A stretch of 64,000 bases of DNA from Argyresthia goedartella. Taxonomy: Eukaryota > Arthropoda > Insecta > Lepidoptera > Argyresthiidae. Below the pieces are notes generated by a model, which was not told the DNA's origin, made no database searches, and saw nothing but the letters and a program-made list of their open reading frames with translations. Below are positions 41,460 to 53,241 of this stretch, piece after piece; the first letter of the stretch is position 1, and each line of letters opens with the position of its first letter. The stretch spans positions 23,311,674 to 23,375,673 of the forward strand of contig OX463808.1 of NCBI GenBank assembly GCA_949825045.1, written 5' to 3'. The position numbers were made by a program, and so were the translations under genes.

Positions 41460-44400
41460 TTTTTTATTGAATATAAATAAATAAATTATCTTATTCAACG
41501 TCAAAATTATACTTACTTACAACTACAAGTCAATTTTTTTTTATATAAAAAAAAGACTACACCGTTTCGGAAGGTGGGCCTCGGGGTTAAGAAGAAACGG
41601 CAAGAAACTCCCCCATACCTTTTTTTTTAAAAGTACAACAGGTACTGGTTTCGGTCTAAGGAAATTCGCCGGCGAGTGATAGACTTGATCCATCGCCCCT
41701 CGTCGAATTTCTGTGCGCTGAGATGGTATGGACCATGCAGTTTTGTCATCTAAGTATTCCTTAATACTATAATAGGACTTTCTTATCAGCTCATTTTTAA
41801 CATAGTTTTTAAACCTCTTTTCAGGAAGGATCAATGATTCCTTTGGTATTTTATTGTAGAAGCGAATACAGTGCCCCATGAATGATGTGCCTTCTTTACT
41901 TAGTCTAAATAATGGTAGTGCTAACCTATTTTTATTTCTAGTGTTAATTGTATGGCTATCACCTACAATTTTAAATAAAGCTATGTTTTTTCTTACATGC
42001 ATGATATTCTCGTATATATATTGACAGGTAACCGTAAGTATATTAATTTCTTTGAATTTTTCTCTTAATGATTCTCTAGCATCTAATTGATATATCGCCC
42101 TGATCGCCCTTTTTTGTAAGAAAAATATCGTATTTATATCTGCTGCTCTCCCCCAGAGCAATATTCCATAAGACATAATACTGTGAAAATAACTAAAGTA
42201 AACCAATCTGGCAGTTTCAACATCTGTAAGATATCTGATTTGTCTGACCGCAAAAGCGTCTGAGCTAAGTCTTCGTGCGAGATTAGTTATGTGAGGACCC
42301 CATTGAAGTTTCGAATCTATAGTGATTCCGAGAAAGATTGTGTCTTCAACGAGGTCCAATCTTTCAGATCCTATTCTAACACTGCTTTCAACCTGTCGTA
42401 CATTAGGCAAACAAAATTTGATACATTTAGTCTTCTTTGAGTTTAATAACAGGTTGTTTACATTGAACCAACTTAACACATGAGAGAGTGTACTATTTGC
42501 GTCGTCTAGAATTTCTTCTTGTCTTTTCACCTTGAAAATAATAGATGTGTCATCAGCAAATAGAACAATCTGAGTCATTTTTTCCACCATATAAGGCAGG
42601 TCATTCATGTACACTAAGAAAAGGAACGGACCTAAGATAGAACCCTGGGATACACCAATATTCATATGGGTTCCAGTGGACTTGCATCTGTTTATATCTA
42701 CTTTTAGTAATCTTTCCATTAAATAAGATTCCATTAATTTTAACGCATTATCTTTGATACCATAGTGTTGAAGTTTGAGCAAGAGTTTGATGGTCCACAC
42801 AGTCAAAGGCCTTGGAACGATCACAGAAAATACCAACCGCATCCTGTGATCCTTCCCACGCACTATAAATGTGTTCTACTAGCGCTACTCCGGCGTCTGT
42901 TGTTGATCTGCCTTTAGTGAATCCGAACTGATTTTTGTGGAGTAGCCCAGATGCATTGAAGTGAGAGAGTAGTTGACTCAATATGACCTTTTCAAACACC
43001 TTGCTCAACACTGGCAATACAGATACAGGTCTGAAGTTGGCAGGGTCTTGTTTACTACCGGATTTGAAAAGTGGTATTAATCTGCTCATTTTCATGAGGT
43101 CAGGAAAAACTACGTTTGCTATACAACTATTGAATGTGATTGCCAGGTATGGTGCAATCACATCGATTACTGATTTAACCACGTTAACCGACATGCCCCA
43201 TAAATCTTCAGTCTTTTTCATGCTTAGAAGTTTAAATGTTTTAACTATAGTTATAGAGCCTATTGGCTTGAAGTTAAAGCCATCCTTGTTTTGGGGCACA
43301 TTTTCAACCAAGTAATCTTAAGACTTTTCAGAAGAGGATGGTAGTGCTTCTGTTGTTATTATCTGTTGTCTTAAATCCTCTGTTGCCCATTTAGAGAATT
43401 TTGATTTGTTGTCCGGTATCACTTTTGTCAGATTGAAAACCTTTTCAAATTCCGCAGATACAGATTTGAAGAAGCTGGAATATAATGTGTTCGGATCTTC
43501 ACAGTAAGGTGTTAACGGTAGACTTGACACTAGTCCACTACGAAATTTTTCCATTTTCTTCAAAGTTACTGGTCTACACAATACTTTAACGGGCTTTATA
43601 GCATTACTTTCTTCAAATACTACAATCTGACCAGTGTGGTCTGAACTTAATGCCTTAACTAGACAAGTAGCGGAGGTAGCCGTTATTCGTGTAGGCTCCA
43701 GAAAGACATTGCACATATTGTAAGACTTAAATACTGCTAGGATCCTAGTGCGAATAGAGCGGTTTGCGGTGTCTAGTAAATCTACGTTAAAGTCGCCGCA
43801 AACTATGACGCGTTTGGACTTGTTTCTGGATGCAAGTTGAAGAACTTGTTCCATCACTGATTCAAAGACTTCAAAATCTCCTTCGCCCCGCCTGTACACA
43901 CTAACAATAGTATATTTTTCCATCTCAACACACGAGACTTCAGCATTCATTTCGCTAGAAAGACTAACAATATCCTTTCGTTCTTTACACTTAAAACCAT
44001 CTTTTACTAAAATTAAGGAACCACCTCTAGTTTTAGTCTTTCTATTGAAACGGCTGATCACTTTATAATTTGGTATGCTGAACTGCATTGCACACTCTTG
44101 CAGCCAGTGTTCTGTCATACAAAGTATATCTATTCTTTCGCTTTCTAAAAACATTTCTAATTCTAGTTGCTTGCCAGAAAAGCCTTGTATATTTTGGTGC
44201 ATTACCTTTAAGCCGTGCTTTTCTGTTGTCGGTTGCGGCAGTTTAAAGATACAATAGTATCGTTTGTACATATTGCCTTGTCAGTAGTTACATGCTTCTT
44301 AGTACGTGTACTAATCGTTGTGGTGACCGTTATACAATTACTTACTTCTGTTATACTGTTTATAACAGATTCTAAAATAAATGAAGCTAAAGACTTAGCT

Positions 44401-44714
44401 ATTACGTCAGTGTCAATTTTAACAATAATAACTTTGATGTCCTCACTGTTTCCGTCAGTGATATATTTACAAATTAATAGATTTGTGTCAAAGAATACAA
44501 TTTTTGTATTGCGTACAGTCATATTATACATATACATATTTAACCTATGAGTAGCGTGCTGTTGCTTTCCATTCATTGTATTTTTGTAAGGAAAGGCACA
44601 TAGAACAATCTTGCCCACTTCTAGATTAGAGAGAGCATCAACAAACTTTATCATAGTTTGTTTCCCTACACCTATACTATTATCCATATATAATATTACG
44701 GTTGAACCCTCCTC
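41460..44714 (-). pseudogene. LINE A relative inserted in the P-like element
   Basis: - strand, right to left: ORF1 end with an SGNH-like pattern (GVGKQTMIKF, KIVLCAFPYKNTMNG, NTKIVFFDTNLL; 44687-44210), ORF2 endonuclease (LKVMHQNIQGFSGKQLEL, ILCMTEHWL, RGGSLILVKDGF, VIVCGDFNVDLL, FLEPTRITAT; 44230-43320), an internal loss near 43315, then reverse transcriptase (NFRPVSVLPVLSKVFEKVIL, CDRSKAFDCVDHQTL; 43311-42800), a shift near 42790, and GVSQGSILGPFLFLVYMNDL, VLFADDTSIIF to the C-terminus (41541). Near 41470 the tail is TTCAATAAAAAAAAA. GTATTC(C)GA at 41444-41452 and GTATTCGA at 44715-44722 are a likely target duplication with one base difference. The GVPQG motif is GVSQG here. The frames are long, so the insertion is fairly recent, though inactive. 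Confidence 0.88.
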
Positions 44715-45185
44715 GTATTCGACGAAGAAGTAGAAATGATGGTTGATGATCTAACAGAGTACAGCTCACAAACCATAACTTACGTAGCTGGCTTCGTCGT
44801 TCATACTCTGATTGAAACTGTGAAATGCGACGTATGCACAAGCGCGCTAATGTCAAGCGGCCCGGACGATACACATAAGTTTATAAAACATGGAAGTGAT
44901 CATAAAATCAACTGTGCTTACCAAAGACAAAATAAAGGTTAGGGTTAAAAATCTAAAACAATCGTTAATGTCTAAAGCACTACCCCGATTCATTGGCATG
45001 AATCTGTTCAACGAAATAGATTTTCACCAATTCGAACAAAACCCAATGGATAATCATCTAATATTACTGATAAAAGCTGTAATGGAAAGATATACCAATA
45101 TAAGACTGCATTACTTGGCAAAAAACGCTACGCCTCAATTGTCAAAACGGCAAGTTCTTAATAAATATTAACATTTTTCTGGTCA

Positions 45186-45483
45186 ATAGGTAGTATTTAA
45201 CTGTACAGGATTTTACAGAAAGGGTATATATGCCGAAAGACGGTTGTTAAGGCCATCATTCTGAACATCTTTCTTGATTAAACTGATTTGATCAGCATTG
45301 TTTTTCACTTTTCAGTACATTTTGGGCCGAGCTGCAGGTCAGCTGATTTGTATGGGGAAGTAAAAAATAAAGTTGCTCTGATCAAATCAGATTCATAGAG
45401 AAAATCGTTCAAAACTATGTCGTAAACAACTCTTTTCGGCTTGTCACCCCGTATCTGTTACACCCTGTATACACAGTAATAGG
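45186..45483. mobile_element. MITE in the 3' part of the P-like element
   Basis: Outer ends AATAGGTAGTATTTAACTGT, ACAGG pair with CCTGTATACACAGTAATAGG. Inner arms GCCGAAAGACGGTTGTT, GAACATC, AACTGATTTGATCAGC pair with GCTCTGATCAAATCAGATT, GTTCAAAAC, CTCTTTTCGGC. Confidence 0.65.
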
Positions 45484-45839
45484 TGTTTCTTGTAAAATAA
45501 ATATGTCGTATTTACAAACAATTTACTATTTTATTTATAGAACCCGGCATTGTATACGACTGTCTATACCAGTATCTATAAATTATAATCGATCGATGAT
45601 ACACGCTGTCCTTGCATTGTCCCAACACTAGCTCGACTAGCTAGTATACCTGCGGTAGTGTGGGTGTGTTTGGACGATAGGTGCATGACATTGCACTGAC
45701 CAATATAAGCGGAGGGATTGATGTACGAGTGGTGTAAATGTATGCGTGTTCTTAGTTTTCGGCGACACTGGTTCCGATACAAGCTTAGCGCCAAGGGCCT
45801 ATCTCGATATCTGTGGTAGGGACAGAGCGGTGCGTCAGG

Positions 45840-48800
45840 CTGCTTCTTGTATCGCTTACAAAAGGATTTATTATCATAAAGCTAATATTATGAGACTAAT
45901 ATTTCTATGAATTAGGCCCCAGGCAACGACAGTGAGTTACAAATAAGCGATCTGTCTTGTCCAACCTGTGCAATGTAATTAATAAATAAAAGTCAGCCAG
46001 TTGCAAATTAATAAATAAATTATAATGTTAAATATTATACACTGCACTTACATTGGTATCATATCATGTTCGTTACATCTGGGAATATACACGAAATCGT
46101 AAAAATGGTTATAAGGGGAAAATATACTTTGAGCAAAATACAAAAATAAAAAACAATTCACTCTAAGACCCCTGCCTGCCTCTGGCCCAACCGCCTGGCG
46201 GTTCGTTAGATATACATTACGCGATTTCTTCAAAACTTGAATAGGTATATCCAATCTTAATTAACACGCATTTATTCAGATGCTGGCGCATGGGGTCTAA
46301 CTTAGGTATCTAAACTTAATTTACAAATCGAAATCTACGAAGAAAACATTTTCGATAAATGGCTTGTCGGTGCTTTGGCACCAATGTTCAAGTTGGAAAC
46401 ATTTAGGTGTCCGAATAACACTGAAATATGATAGGTACTCATCAAATGATAAGAGTTATAGTAAATATAATAAACACTTTACAATTAAAGCTCTTGTATG
46501 TAATGTAGGTATGTTGATGTAAGTTTCAGTATTTCCATTGCCACATTATTTAAAACATAGTTCACTACAACTTCAACACACTTTTCATTATACTTCGGAC
46601 TATTCATCTTGTTTTATAATTAGTTGAATTCAAGAAGCCCAGGAATGATAAGTTATTTTGGCAATGTCGTTAATGGCTTTTAAAAGCCTCTTTCAGTTAG
46701 TTTCATAGTTTAACGTTCAGACACACACTATCGCTCACTCTTATACAGTTTCGTTACTAAATTATTTTCTAGTTTCATCCAACCTTGGTTTTTCGTCAAG
46801 ATCTTAAATTCTTCTATAGAAGACAAGTAATTATTCCAGCTGATGTTATAACAAGTGTTTTATTATATCTGAGATTGTTGCATAAAAACTGTGAAGATGC
46901 TTGTCTTCTAAAGACATACTCTAACATCCGTCTTTTACAAAAACCCATGGAGCATTTATCTCAAGGAAGACGTTGTCATAAACCCGGCCTCCAAAGTAAC
47001 AATCCTGAGGCGCGTCGCTCATAATTTTACCATTGTGTCCTTAAAAAACTGAACATACTGTATCGTGATCTAATAATTATGGTGTCCTCTAAAACTCTAC
47101 ACTGGATTAGTTTGCCTTGCGCTAATATCTAATTTACATATAGTGAGTATAAAACGTATTAAATACATCGAAAAAAACAATTTATTAACCACGACTATTC
47201 ATGAGATGTTACTTTTATTTGTTTTAAATTAAAATACTCGTAAGTGAAATAAGCTAATGTTGATTCATATGCTCGATTATGTACGAGACCAAAACTGGCG
47301 TAATGAACTGATAAATTATTGCAAAATAAGGCTGCCTCTCTATATTGATTTTCGTACCTTCTAGCCCACCACAGATACTATAATATTATACTAATACTGA
47401 CAAATGATTCGTCCATGACTCAGATTTGGCAGTCTTCTTCAACTGAAACAATCTCGTAACTCAACAAAAGTATCATCTCAAGAAAATCAAGACACATGGT
47501 GCTTACAATTAATTATAAGGATGTTTTATCTTGATATTATTTCTTTCCTGTTAAATTTAATGCATAACTGTATTTTAGAATATTCTGAAGTTATGGTTAA
47601 AATGCGGAAATCTTCGTCAAATGTCGAATGTAGTGAATTTTTTAATGTATTAATGTAACTTTTGTCCCCAGTACAAAATCCATCTAAACTTGGTGCAATT
47701 CAATGTAAAACTAAAACATGACTGGTAACAAAAGTGTTCATACAAAAATAATTATCCCATTTACGTAGCTATTTTTAATACTTTTCCTATGGAGTGTCAT
47801 TAGTTCACCATCGTACGTTCTTAGGACGGTACACTGTAATTAATTAACTTCAACCGTATGACCTGTGTTTAATACTAATTGTATTGTATATATCTGGGTA
47901 TTCATGTTAAAAGCGGTAAATCTCTCTAGCATGAAAGTATTACTAGCCCAGTTTATTATAATTCCTATCAAAAAGATTTCAGCTGGTATAATAAAAACCT
48001 GTAGGTATAAAAATAAGACAAATGAAAATCTCGAAAAGTTAGTGAAGTAAAATCAATAGAACTTAATGTATTCACAACAATTGACACAAAATCTTCTGTT
48101 AATTTATTGAAAACATACTCTTGTTTACAATACAAACAAAACAATCAATATGATTTTGCCAGAATAGCTGACGCTCGTTAAGCTATATCTGTCCCTAAAT
48201 AATGTCAACTCAAAATAATATGTTAAGCTCTAGATAAAATTAATTATAAAAACATAATACAAAAAGCTGAAAAACTGTGATGTCGGCGTATTACTGACTA
48301 GCTAGTCACATCAGAGGAAACGTTTCAGTCGAGATTCAAGCCTTGTGACACGAGTTTAAAAGACACACTCCAATAATTCTGGCTTCTAATTGTCTGTCGA
48401 AAAATGAGTGAGAAATATTCCTTGTTGTAAGGTGTTCCGTAACCCAAAATACAACAGACAAACACAATACATATCCAGAATCATGACTTCTTATATATAC
48501 TGTATTTTTTAAACTCCCATCACACTATCCACAATGGGACTATACCAAATGTATTTAGCGATAAAAATCACGTGCTACTAATTCGTTGTTATGAGAAAGG
48601 ATAGGACACGTAATCAAATCTATTCAGTCAGACCATACGTCGGAAAAGGTCATTATAAGTGTAACTTTCGACATACGAATATCACTTCACTTCGTCTGTA
48701 TAAAAAAGTACAAAATTCCCACTGTTCCAGCCACGCCGATCTATCCCTGAAGATGACTTACATATAACTTACATAGCCAAACATCACAACGTAGTACATG

Positions 48801-49400
48801 TATGTCAATGTATAAATGTGTAAATTTATTTATTACAATCATTTGTATACTTTAAGTTACTCAGAAGCATTCATTTATATAATAGTTCTACCAATCTCGC
48901 GTCGGTAAAATCCCCAATTTACCGTCCAGACAACCTTCACTTTGACGATATCTTCAAAGTAGTTATACCAAATCTATCTGTATGAATTATGCTACCTTAC
49001 TTCACAGGAAACTTACTTACATAATTATGATATATAAATCGCTCTTATGTTGATAGTTCCCTAGTTTAGAGACGCGGTAAAGAAGCCAATTTTTGGTTTA
49101 ATCTATTGTAGTAATATTTATCATATTTTGGCTTTGTTTCAATGCCTCATTCATAAAATCTACTAAACAAAGATTATATAGGAAACCCTGAATAAGAGCA
49201 GCTACTAATATATGTTAAATCTTGTGCTTACAAACTTCGCTAACATTTGACAATCAGAATAGTGCAAACCTTGATGGTTCTTACTACATACTTCTTTTTG
49301 TCAGTATAATGGACTGGAATGAATATCATTTACAAAATTGACTCTTGTGCTTGAATGGATAGGGAAAGCTAAGAAGCACTGAATTTACTAATTTTCAAAG
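45840..49400. other. 3.5 kb AT-rich intergenic DNA, nothing recognised
   Basis: I see no exon with domain content, no tandem array, no transposase and no clear inverted repeat. The longest frame (46785-47024, 79 codons) has no recognisable feature. It could include unrecognised long 3' UTR, but no signal lets me assign it. Confidence 0.5.
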
Positions 49401-50401
49401 TGAAATTTTACAGTGGTGTTCAGCTAATTAGAAACACAGTACCATGCACCCATGATAATTAGTATGAACTGCTTTAAGTTTTTTTAAGACATGAAAGGAA
49501 TATAGTAATGTATTTAATTCACACTAACAATATATCGAATAAGTGCGAACGATAATTCACACCAATTACAACAAAGTTTTTTCTAACATTACATAAACCA
49601 TCCATTATTTCGCCCTGCTTGTAGCTGGACAACTAATTAGAAACATGGCTGTTCATGACCTGTTCTGATATCAAAACATGAAATTTTAAAAAGTATATGG
49701 TGTTCTATCTATGATTATTATTTCATTGCATAGTAAGTTGTATTGTGCTTATTTCTGGATAAAAATGGGAAAAGCCAAGAGCTGCGACCCCTCTACCAGA
49801 AAAATTATGGTAAGTTTACATTTCCATCGCCATTGGACATATGTATATTAAGATCGCTGAGCGATTGGGGTGTTCCGAGAAGAAAGTATTTAACGCCGTA
49901 AGATTATATAAGACATCAGAAAATATTCTTAGAAGATGTCGCTTTCGGAAAACCACACCGCGTAAGGACATGATGATTGTACGTTTGGCTAAACTTGGCC
50001 CTTTTAAAGGGTCAAATGACATAAGAAAGGAAATGTTCTCCCAAAATTATCATCTGAATGTATCCGCAAAACTAGTCCGCAGGCGATTAGTCGAAAAAAA
50101 ACTATTTGGAAGAGTTTCCTTAAAAGTCCCACTTCTTACCAAGCGACACAGAGAAGCTCGATAGGCTTTTGTCAAAAAGTATTCCGCCTGGACTATTGAT
50201 CAATGGAAAAAAAAGTTCTGTTTTCGGACGAAATGAAGAATATGATAAATTCTGATCAAAAAGATACTTTGGATGAGTATACAAAGAAAACAGTAAAGCA
50301 CGGTGGGGAAAAATTCAAAGTACGGGGTTGCTTTTCTGGTTATGGCATCGGTCCCGTGAGGAATATAAAAGGGACACTGGATCAGTACCAATATTAGAAT
50401 A

Positions 50402-51695
50402 TACATAGTCAGGTCATAAGTTCTGTCACATGTGCAATATGAAATAATTTAGACATGTTTATTATTTATGTAAACATTTATATAGCAAAATGAACTTAAT
50501 AAAACATAGATTCTTATGGTAATAAAGTTTATTCAAAATGACCCCCGCGATTTTGAATACAGGCCTTTATTCTGCGCGGCCAGTCGTCTATCGCAGCACG
50601 AACGAGGTCCATGTCAATATCGGCGGCTGCCTTAATCAAGGATGCCTTGAGTGACTCTAAATCAGGATGAGGCTTTGAGCAGGCCTTTTCCTCCAAGTGT
50701 TGCCATATCTTGTAATCTAGCGGACTCAAATCTGGACTGGAGGAGGGCCAGTCTTCGTGCCGGATGAAGTCGATTTCACGCGCCGCCAGCCAGTCTTGTG
50801 TGCTTTTCGCTCTATGAGCTGGCGCAGAATCTTGTTGGAATACCCAGTGCCTGTTATTAAACATGGTATGAGAAACAGGTTCCACAAGGTTCTTAAGGAC
50901 TGTATTTTGATACACAACTGCATTCGTTTTTACGCCTTTCTCACAAAAATGTACCTCAGTTAAGCCCCAATAAGAGACTCCCAACCAAACCATGAGCGAG
51001 GATGGAAAATGACCTCGTTGGACACGCGGAATACGGTTGCTCGTTTCTTCACTGCTGTGTGCGTATACCTTATCATTTTGTTTGTTGTAGCTCTCTTCCA
51101 CGGTGAAAATTTTTTCATCCGAAAAAAGAAGTTCCCGATGCTTTTTTCCCGCGTACCGCTTCAACAAAGCGCGGCATCTCTTCAGTCTTAGGTCCATTAA
51201 ACGAGCGTCCAAACGATGTCCTGTGTTTCTTCGATATGCCCTAAGCCCTAATTCTTCATTTAACACCCTTTTCACCGTGGTCCTGCTTAACCCCATCTGA
51301 AGGGCCAACAGTTTCTGCTTACGTATGGGATTTCTTTGAATTCGCGCCTTCACAGCTTTTATCACTGCTGGAGTCCTAACAGAGCGAGGGCGACCACTTC
51401 TTGACCTGTCATCTACACTAGAGTCTTCATTGTATCGTATCTTTTGGTTATATTCAAATTTTTCAGTAAGTCGAAAATCTGAATTGGCGCGTAACCGCAA
51501 CGATGCAACGCAATAACTGTGACACGGTCTTCTTTAAGTGTCCACTCCATATTTAAAAATGAGGAAAATTCTAAAAAGTACACATTTTTATTTTCATGAA
51601 AAATTCGAAATTCGAATTCAATAAACTTTTTTGTGGCCAGCGTTCTAAATTCAAAAGTTTTTATTGTGTGACAGAACTTATGACCTGACTATGTA
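50402..51695 (-). mobile_element. Mariner-family element nested in the Tc1-like element
   Basis: Inverted ends TACATAGTCAGGTCATAAGT, TCTGTCAC(A) on both sides, flanked by TA (50400-50401, 51696-51697). Length 1,294 bp, the normal mariner size. Its transposase lies on the - strand, opposite to the host transposon's gene. Confidence 0.88.
50529..51550 (-). pseudogene. Mariner (DD37D spacing) transposase with one frameshift
   Basis: ATG at 51550 (MEWTLKEDRVTVIALHRCGY) opens the N-terminal helix-turn-helix region. A one-base shift near 51440 (after NLNITK) moves to the long frame 51500-50529. That frame reads SGRPRSVRTPAVIKAV, LALQMGLSRTTVKRVL, LLFSDEKIF (first Asp), SSLMVWLGVSYWG, WVFQQDSAPAHRAKSTQDWL (second Asp) and WPSSSPDLSPLDYKIWQHLE (third Asp). 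By hand count 37 residues lie between the last two Asp, the DD37D spacing of maT-type mariners. All three catalytic Asp are kept and the C-terminus is complete (IKACIQNRGGHFE), so the single shift is the only obvious defect. Apart from the RTE fragment it is the best-preserved mobile element gene in the window. Confidence 0.88.
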
Positions 51696-52180
51696 TAATG
51701 ATGATAGAATAAGATGAAACCACAATTCGTTTTGCTGACCATAATCTCCTCGTTACATGGATATTCCAACAGGATAACGATCTGAAACACACTGCTAACA
51801 GCGTGAAGGTATTCATCAGGGATCAGCAATCCGATAGAAAAATTGTGGTGCATTGTAAAGAAACAAGTCTTGGATACCAAGTGCAGGCGCTTTATGACGG
51901 ATTTGGGGAGGCATGGAGCAACTGGAAAAATGCGAAAAACTCAGAGTCAATGCCGCGTTGTTGTAAAACTGTAATTGATAATCACAGCTATCCAACTAAA
52001 TACTATTTTTCATTATTATAGTAATGTCATTTGTATATAGTATATAGTATACTTTCATAAATATTTCTTGCTTTTATTAAATTATTTTGTATTTTACAAA
52101 GGTTTTCATTTTGTTTCTAATTAATTGTCCAACTTCTAGTAAGCCAAAAGAACGACTATAACATGTCAAATTTGTACGCA

Positions 52181-52306
52181 GCACTCCCATGGTCTGTGGG
52201 CGACGGGGGACGAAAGATGCGGGGGCGGGAAAGAAGAGCTCTCCTTTCCCGCCCTCGTAGCCCACGCATCTTTCGTCCCCCGTCGCCCGCAGACCATGCG
52301 AGTGCT
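52181..52306. mobile_element. GC-rich fold-back element
   Basis: AGCACTCCCATGGTCTGTGG, GCGACGGGGGACGAAAGATG, CG pairs with CGCATCTTTCGTCCCCCGTC, GCCCGCAGACCATGCGAGTG, CT; the inner GGGCGGGAAAG also pairs with CTTTCCCGCCC. About 60 bp per arm with almost no loop. Inserted in the right arm of the Tc1-like element. Confidence 0.85.
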
Positions 52307-52916
52307 ACCTACGAATTTGAAAAGCTATAGTTAAGGTAATGGAATAAATAATTCTTGTTGATAACTCATATGATATTTGTTTTGTATTTATTTTGTATAA
52401 TAATAATGTGGCTATTATATAACATACACCAGTACCAAAAAAAAACAATTCAGTAGCTTATTCTGAACATCATGGGTGTATGGAACTGTGTTTCTAATAA
52501 GCTGACCACCTCTGTATAATATACATAGACATCAGCCTCTTCAACTGTTGAAATGACTCCTAGGTACACTCTATTCTTAAGGAATTGCCACCAACAGTTA
52601 GTTGCACACATTTCTATAGCGTTGGCTTTGGTCCAATAGCAATATATGGTGCAATTTATAATCACATTAATCAGCTGCATCAATTACTCAATATCATATG
52701 GACTGGATTGATTTCACAGAACCTCAGGCCAACTTAAACTAAACTATGCTCCTCGGCAATTGATTGGAATTTACTTAAACTATAGGCCATTGATAGATGG
52801 TTTTTTTTTTTTGATCTGCCGCTTCCAAATACCAGGCATTCATTGTTTAAATAGAATGTGCTGAATCCAACGCTAGACATGATAGATATTTTCTATGTGA
52901 CTATCGGCATAGAAAG

Positions 52917-53040
52917 CACGAATAATTACGCATCGAAAACGTTAGCGAGTTGAACTGTCAGTGACTCTTATGACGAACAATGATATACACATCATTTCAC
53001 CTGGACTCGCTTACTTTGTCACTCTGGTAATTATTTATGC
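52917..53040. mobile_element. Small MITE, copy 1, downstream of dock stop codon
   Basis: GAATAATTACGCATCGAAAA, then GTTGAACTGTCAGTGACTCT, TATGACGAACAATG and TTTGTCACTCTGGTAATTAT. Same order as 55263-55384, where ends GCAGGAATAATTA and TAATAATTCCTGC are inverted repeats. Confidence 0.75.
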
Positions 53041-53241
53041 TACCTACTCAGTTCACTCAAAACTAATACAAATTGTTCGTCACCTACAGCTGAAACCGTA
53101 GCGTCAAAAGGATTCAATAATTTCAAACCAAGTTTAGTTAGATTTCCAAAAGTCAGTTTTAACCTAACTAACAAATCACACAGAATACCCATCTGCTGTC
53201 GCCACACCTGCTTCTGCCCTGGCCTCGGCGTCGGCGCCAAC

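Larger units (their letters stand above)
37752..45171 (+). pseudogene. P-type (THAP9-like) transposase, multi-exon, inactivated
   Basis: Exon 1, 37752-37831 (MPTCAILTCKNRSEI), and exon 2 from 38740 (FPSEPKIKEKWIEAV, CKICSIHFEEKCF, AVPTIKIP) together form a C2CH THAP DNA-binding domain; a TGA interrupts it just before PWAVPTI. Two similar short exons follow (about 39100-39165 and 39243-39315), then 39381-39446. The main exon runs from 39677 (after TAACAG): a basic and coiled-coil stretch (QKNKKIKTLQKQN), then the RNase-H-like domain with VVLDEMVIRRRV, LTFDGCPANM, FIFPDPCHILKLLWN. Two TAA codons at 40946-40954 interrupt a frame that otherwise continues through YTISQDHLELLFSQIRSHGG, expected to hold the last acidic catalytic residues, to 41452. 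The LINE then splits it. The C-terminus resumes at 44715: ITYVAGFVVHTL, CDVCTSAL, a shift near 44940, and YTNIRLHYLAK to 45171. Function: cut-and-paste transposase when intact; here clearly dead. Confidence 0.88.
37620..45815 (+). mobile_element. P-element-like DNA transposon with 8-bp target duplication
   Basis: The 8-mer GTAGGGAC flanks the element on both sides (37612-37619 and 45816-45823). Immediately inside, CACAGATATCGAGAGATAGG at the left pairs with CCTATCTCGATATCTGTG at the right, an inverted repeat of about 18 bp. P elements duplicate 8 bp and start with CA, so boundaries and content agree. Length is 8.2 kb, of which about 3.25 kb is a later LINE A insertion (41460-44714). It also contains a fold-back (38397-38518) and a MITE (45186-45483). 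The flanks belong to the MITE family seen whole at 23743-23911. Confidence 0.88.
49765..52020 (+). pseudogene. Tc1-family transposase, two halves separated by a mariner
   Basis: First half 49765-50397: MGKAKSCDPS, IKIAERLGCSEKKVFNAV (helix-turn-helix, shifted frame near 49830), RCRFRKTTPRKD, FSQNYHLNVSAKLVRRRL, then after a stop at 50162 KYSAWTIDQWKKKVLFSDEM (first Asp), TVKHGGEKFKVRGCFSGYGI and GTLDQYQY. Second half 51760-52020: TWIFQQDNDLKHTANSVKVF (second Asp), a shortened middle lacking the SPDLNPIE block, and SMPRCCKTVIDNHSYPTKYY, the usual C-terminus. Stops, shifts and the loss of the third catalytic residue show it was already decaying, apart from the insertion. Confidence 0.82.
49411..52514 (+). 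mobile_element. Tc1-like transposon with nested inverted/direct repeats, split by a mariner
   Basis: Left end CAGTGGTGTTCAGCTAATTA, GAAACACAGTACCATGCACC; right end reversed CAGAGGTGGTCAGCTTATTA, GAAACACAGTTCCATACACC. TA flanks both ends (49409-49410, 52515-52516). A second inner repeat with CTAATTAGAAACA occurs at about 49630, and its inverse TTGTTTCTAATTAATTGTCC at about 52108, giving an IR/DR layout as in Sleeping Beauty-type Tc1 elements. A mariner (50402-51695) and a fold-back (52181-52306) are inserted in it. Confidence 0.88.

Noticed and set aside
46785..47024. 79-codon frame in the large intergenic region
   Set aside because: No similarity or exon signals seen; AT-rich context.
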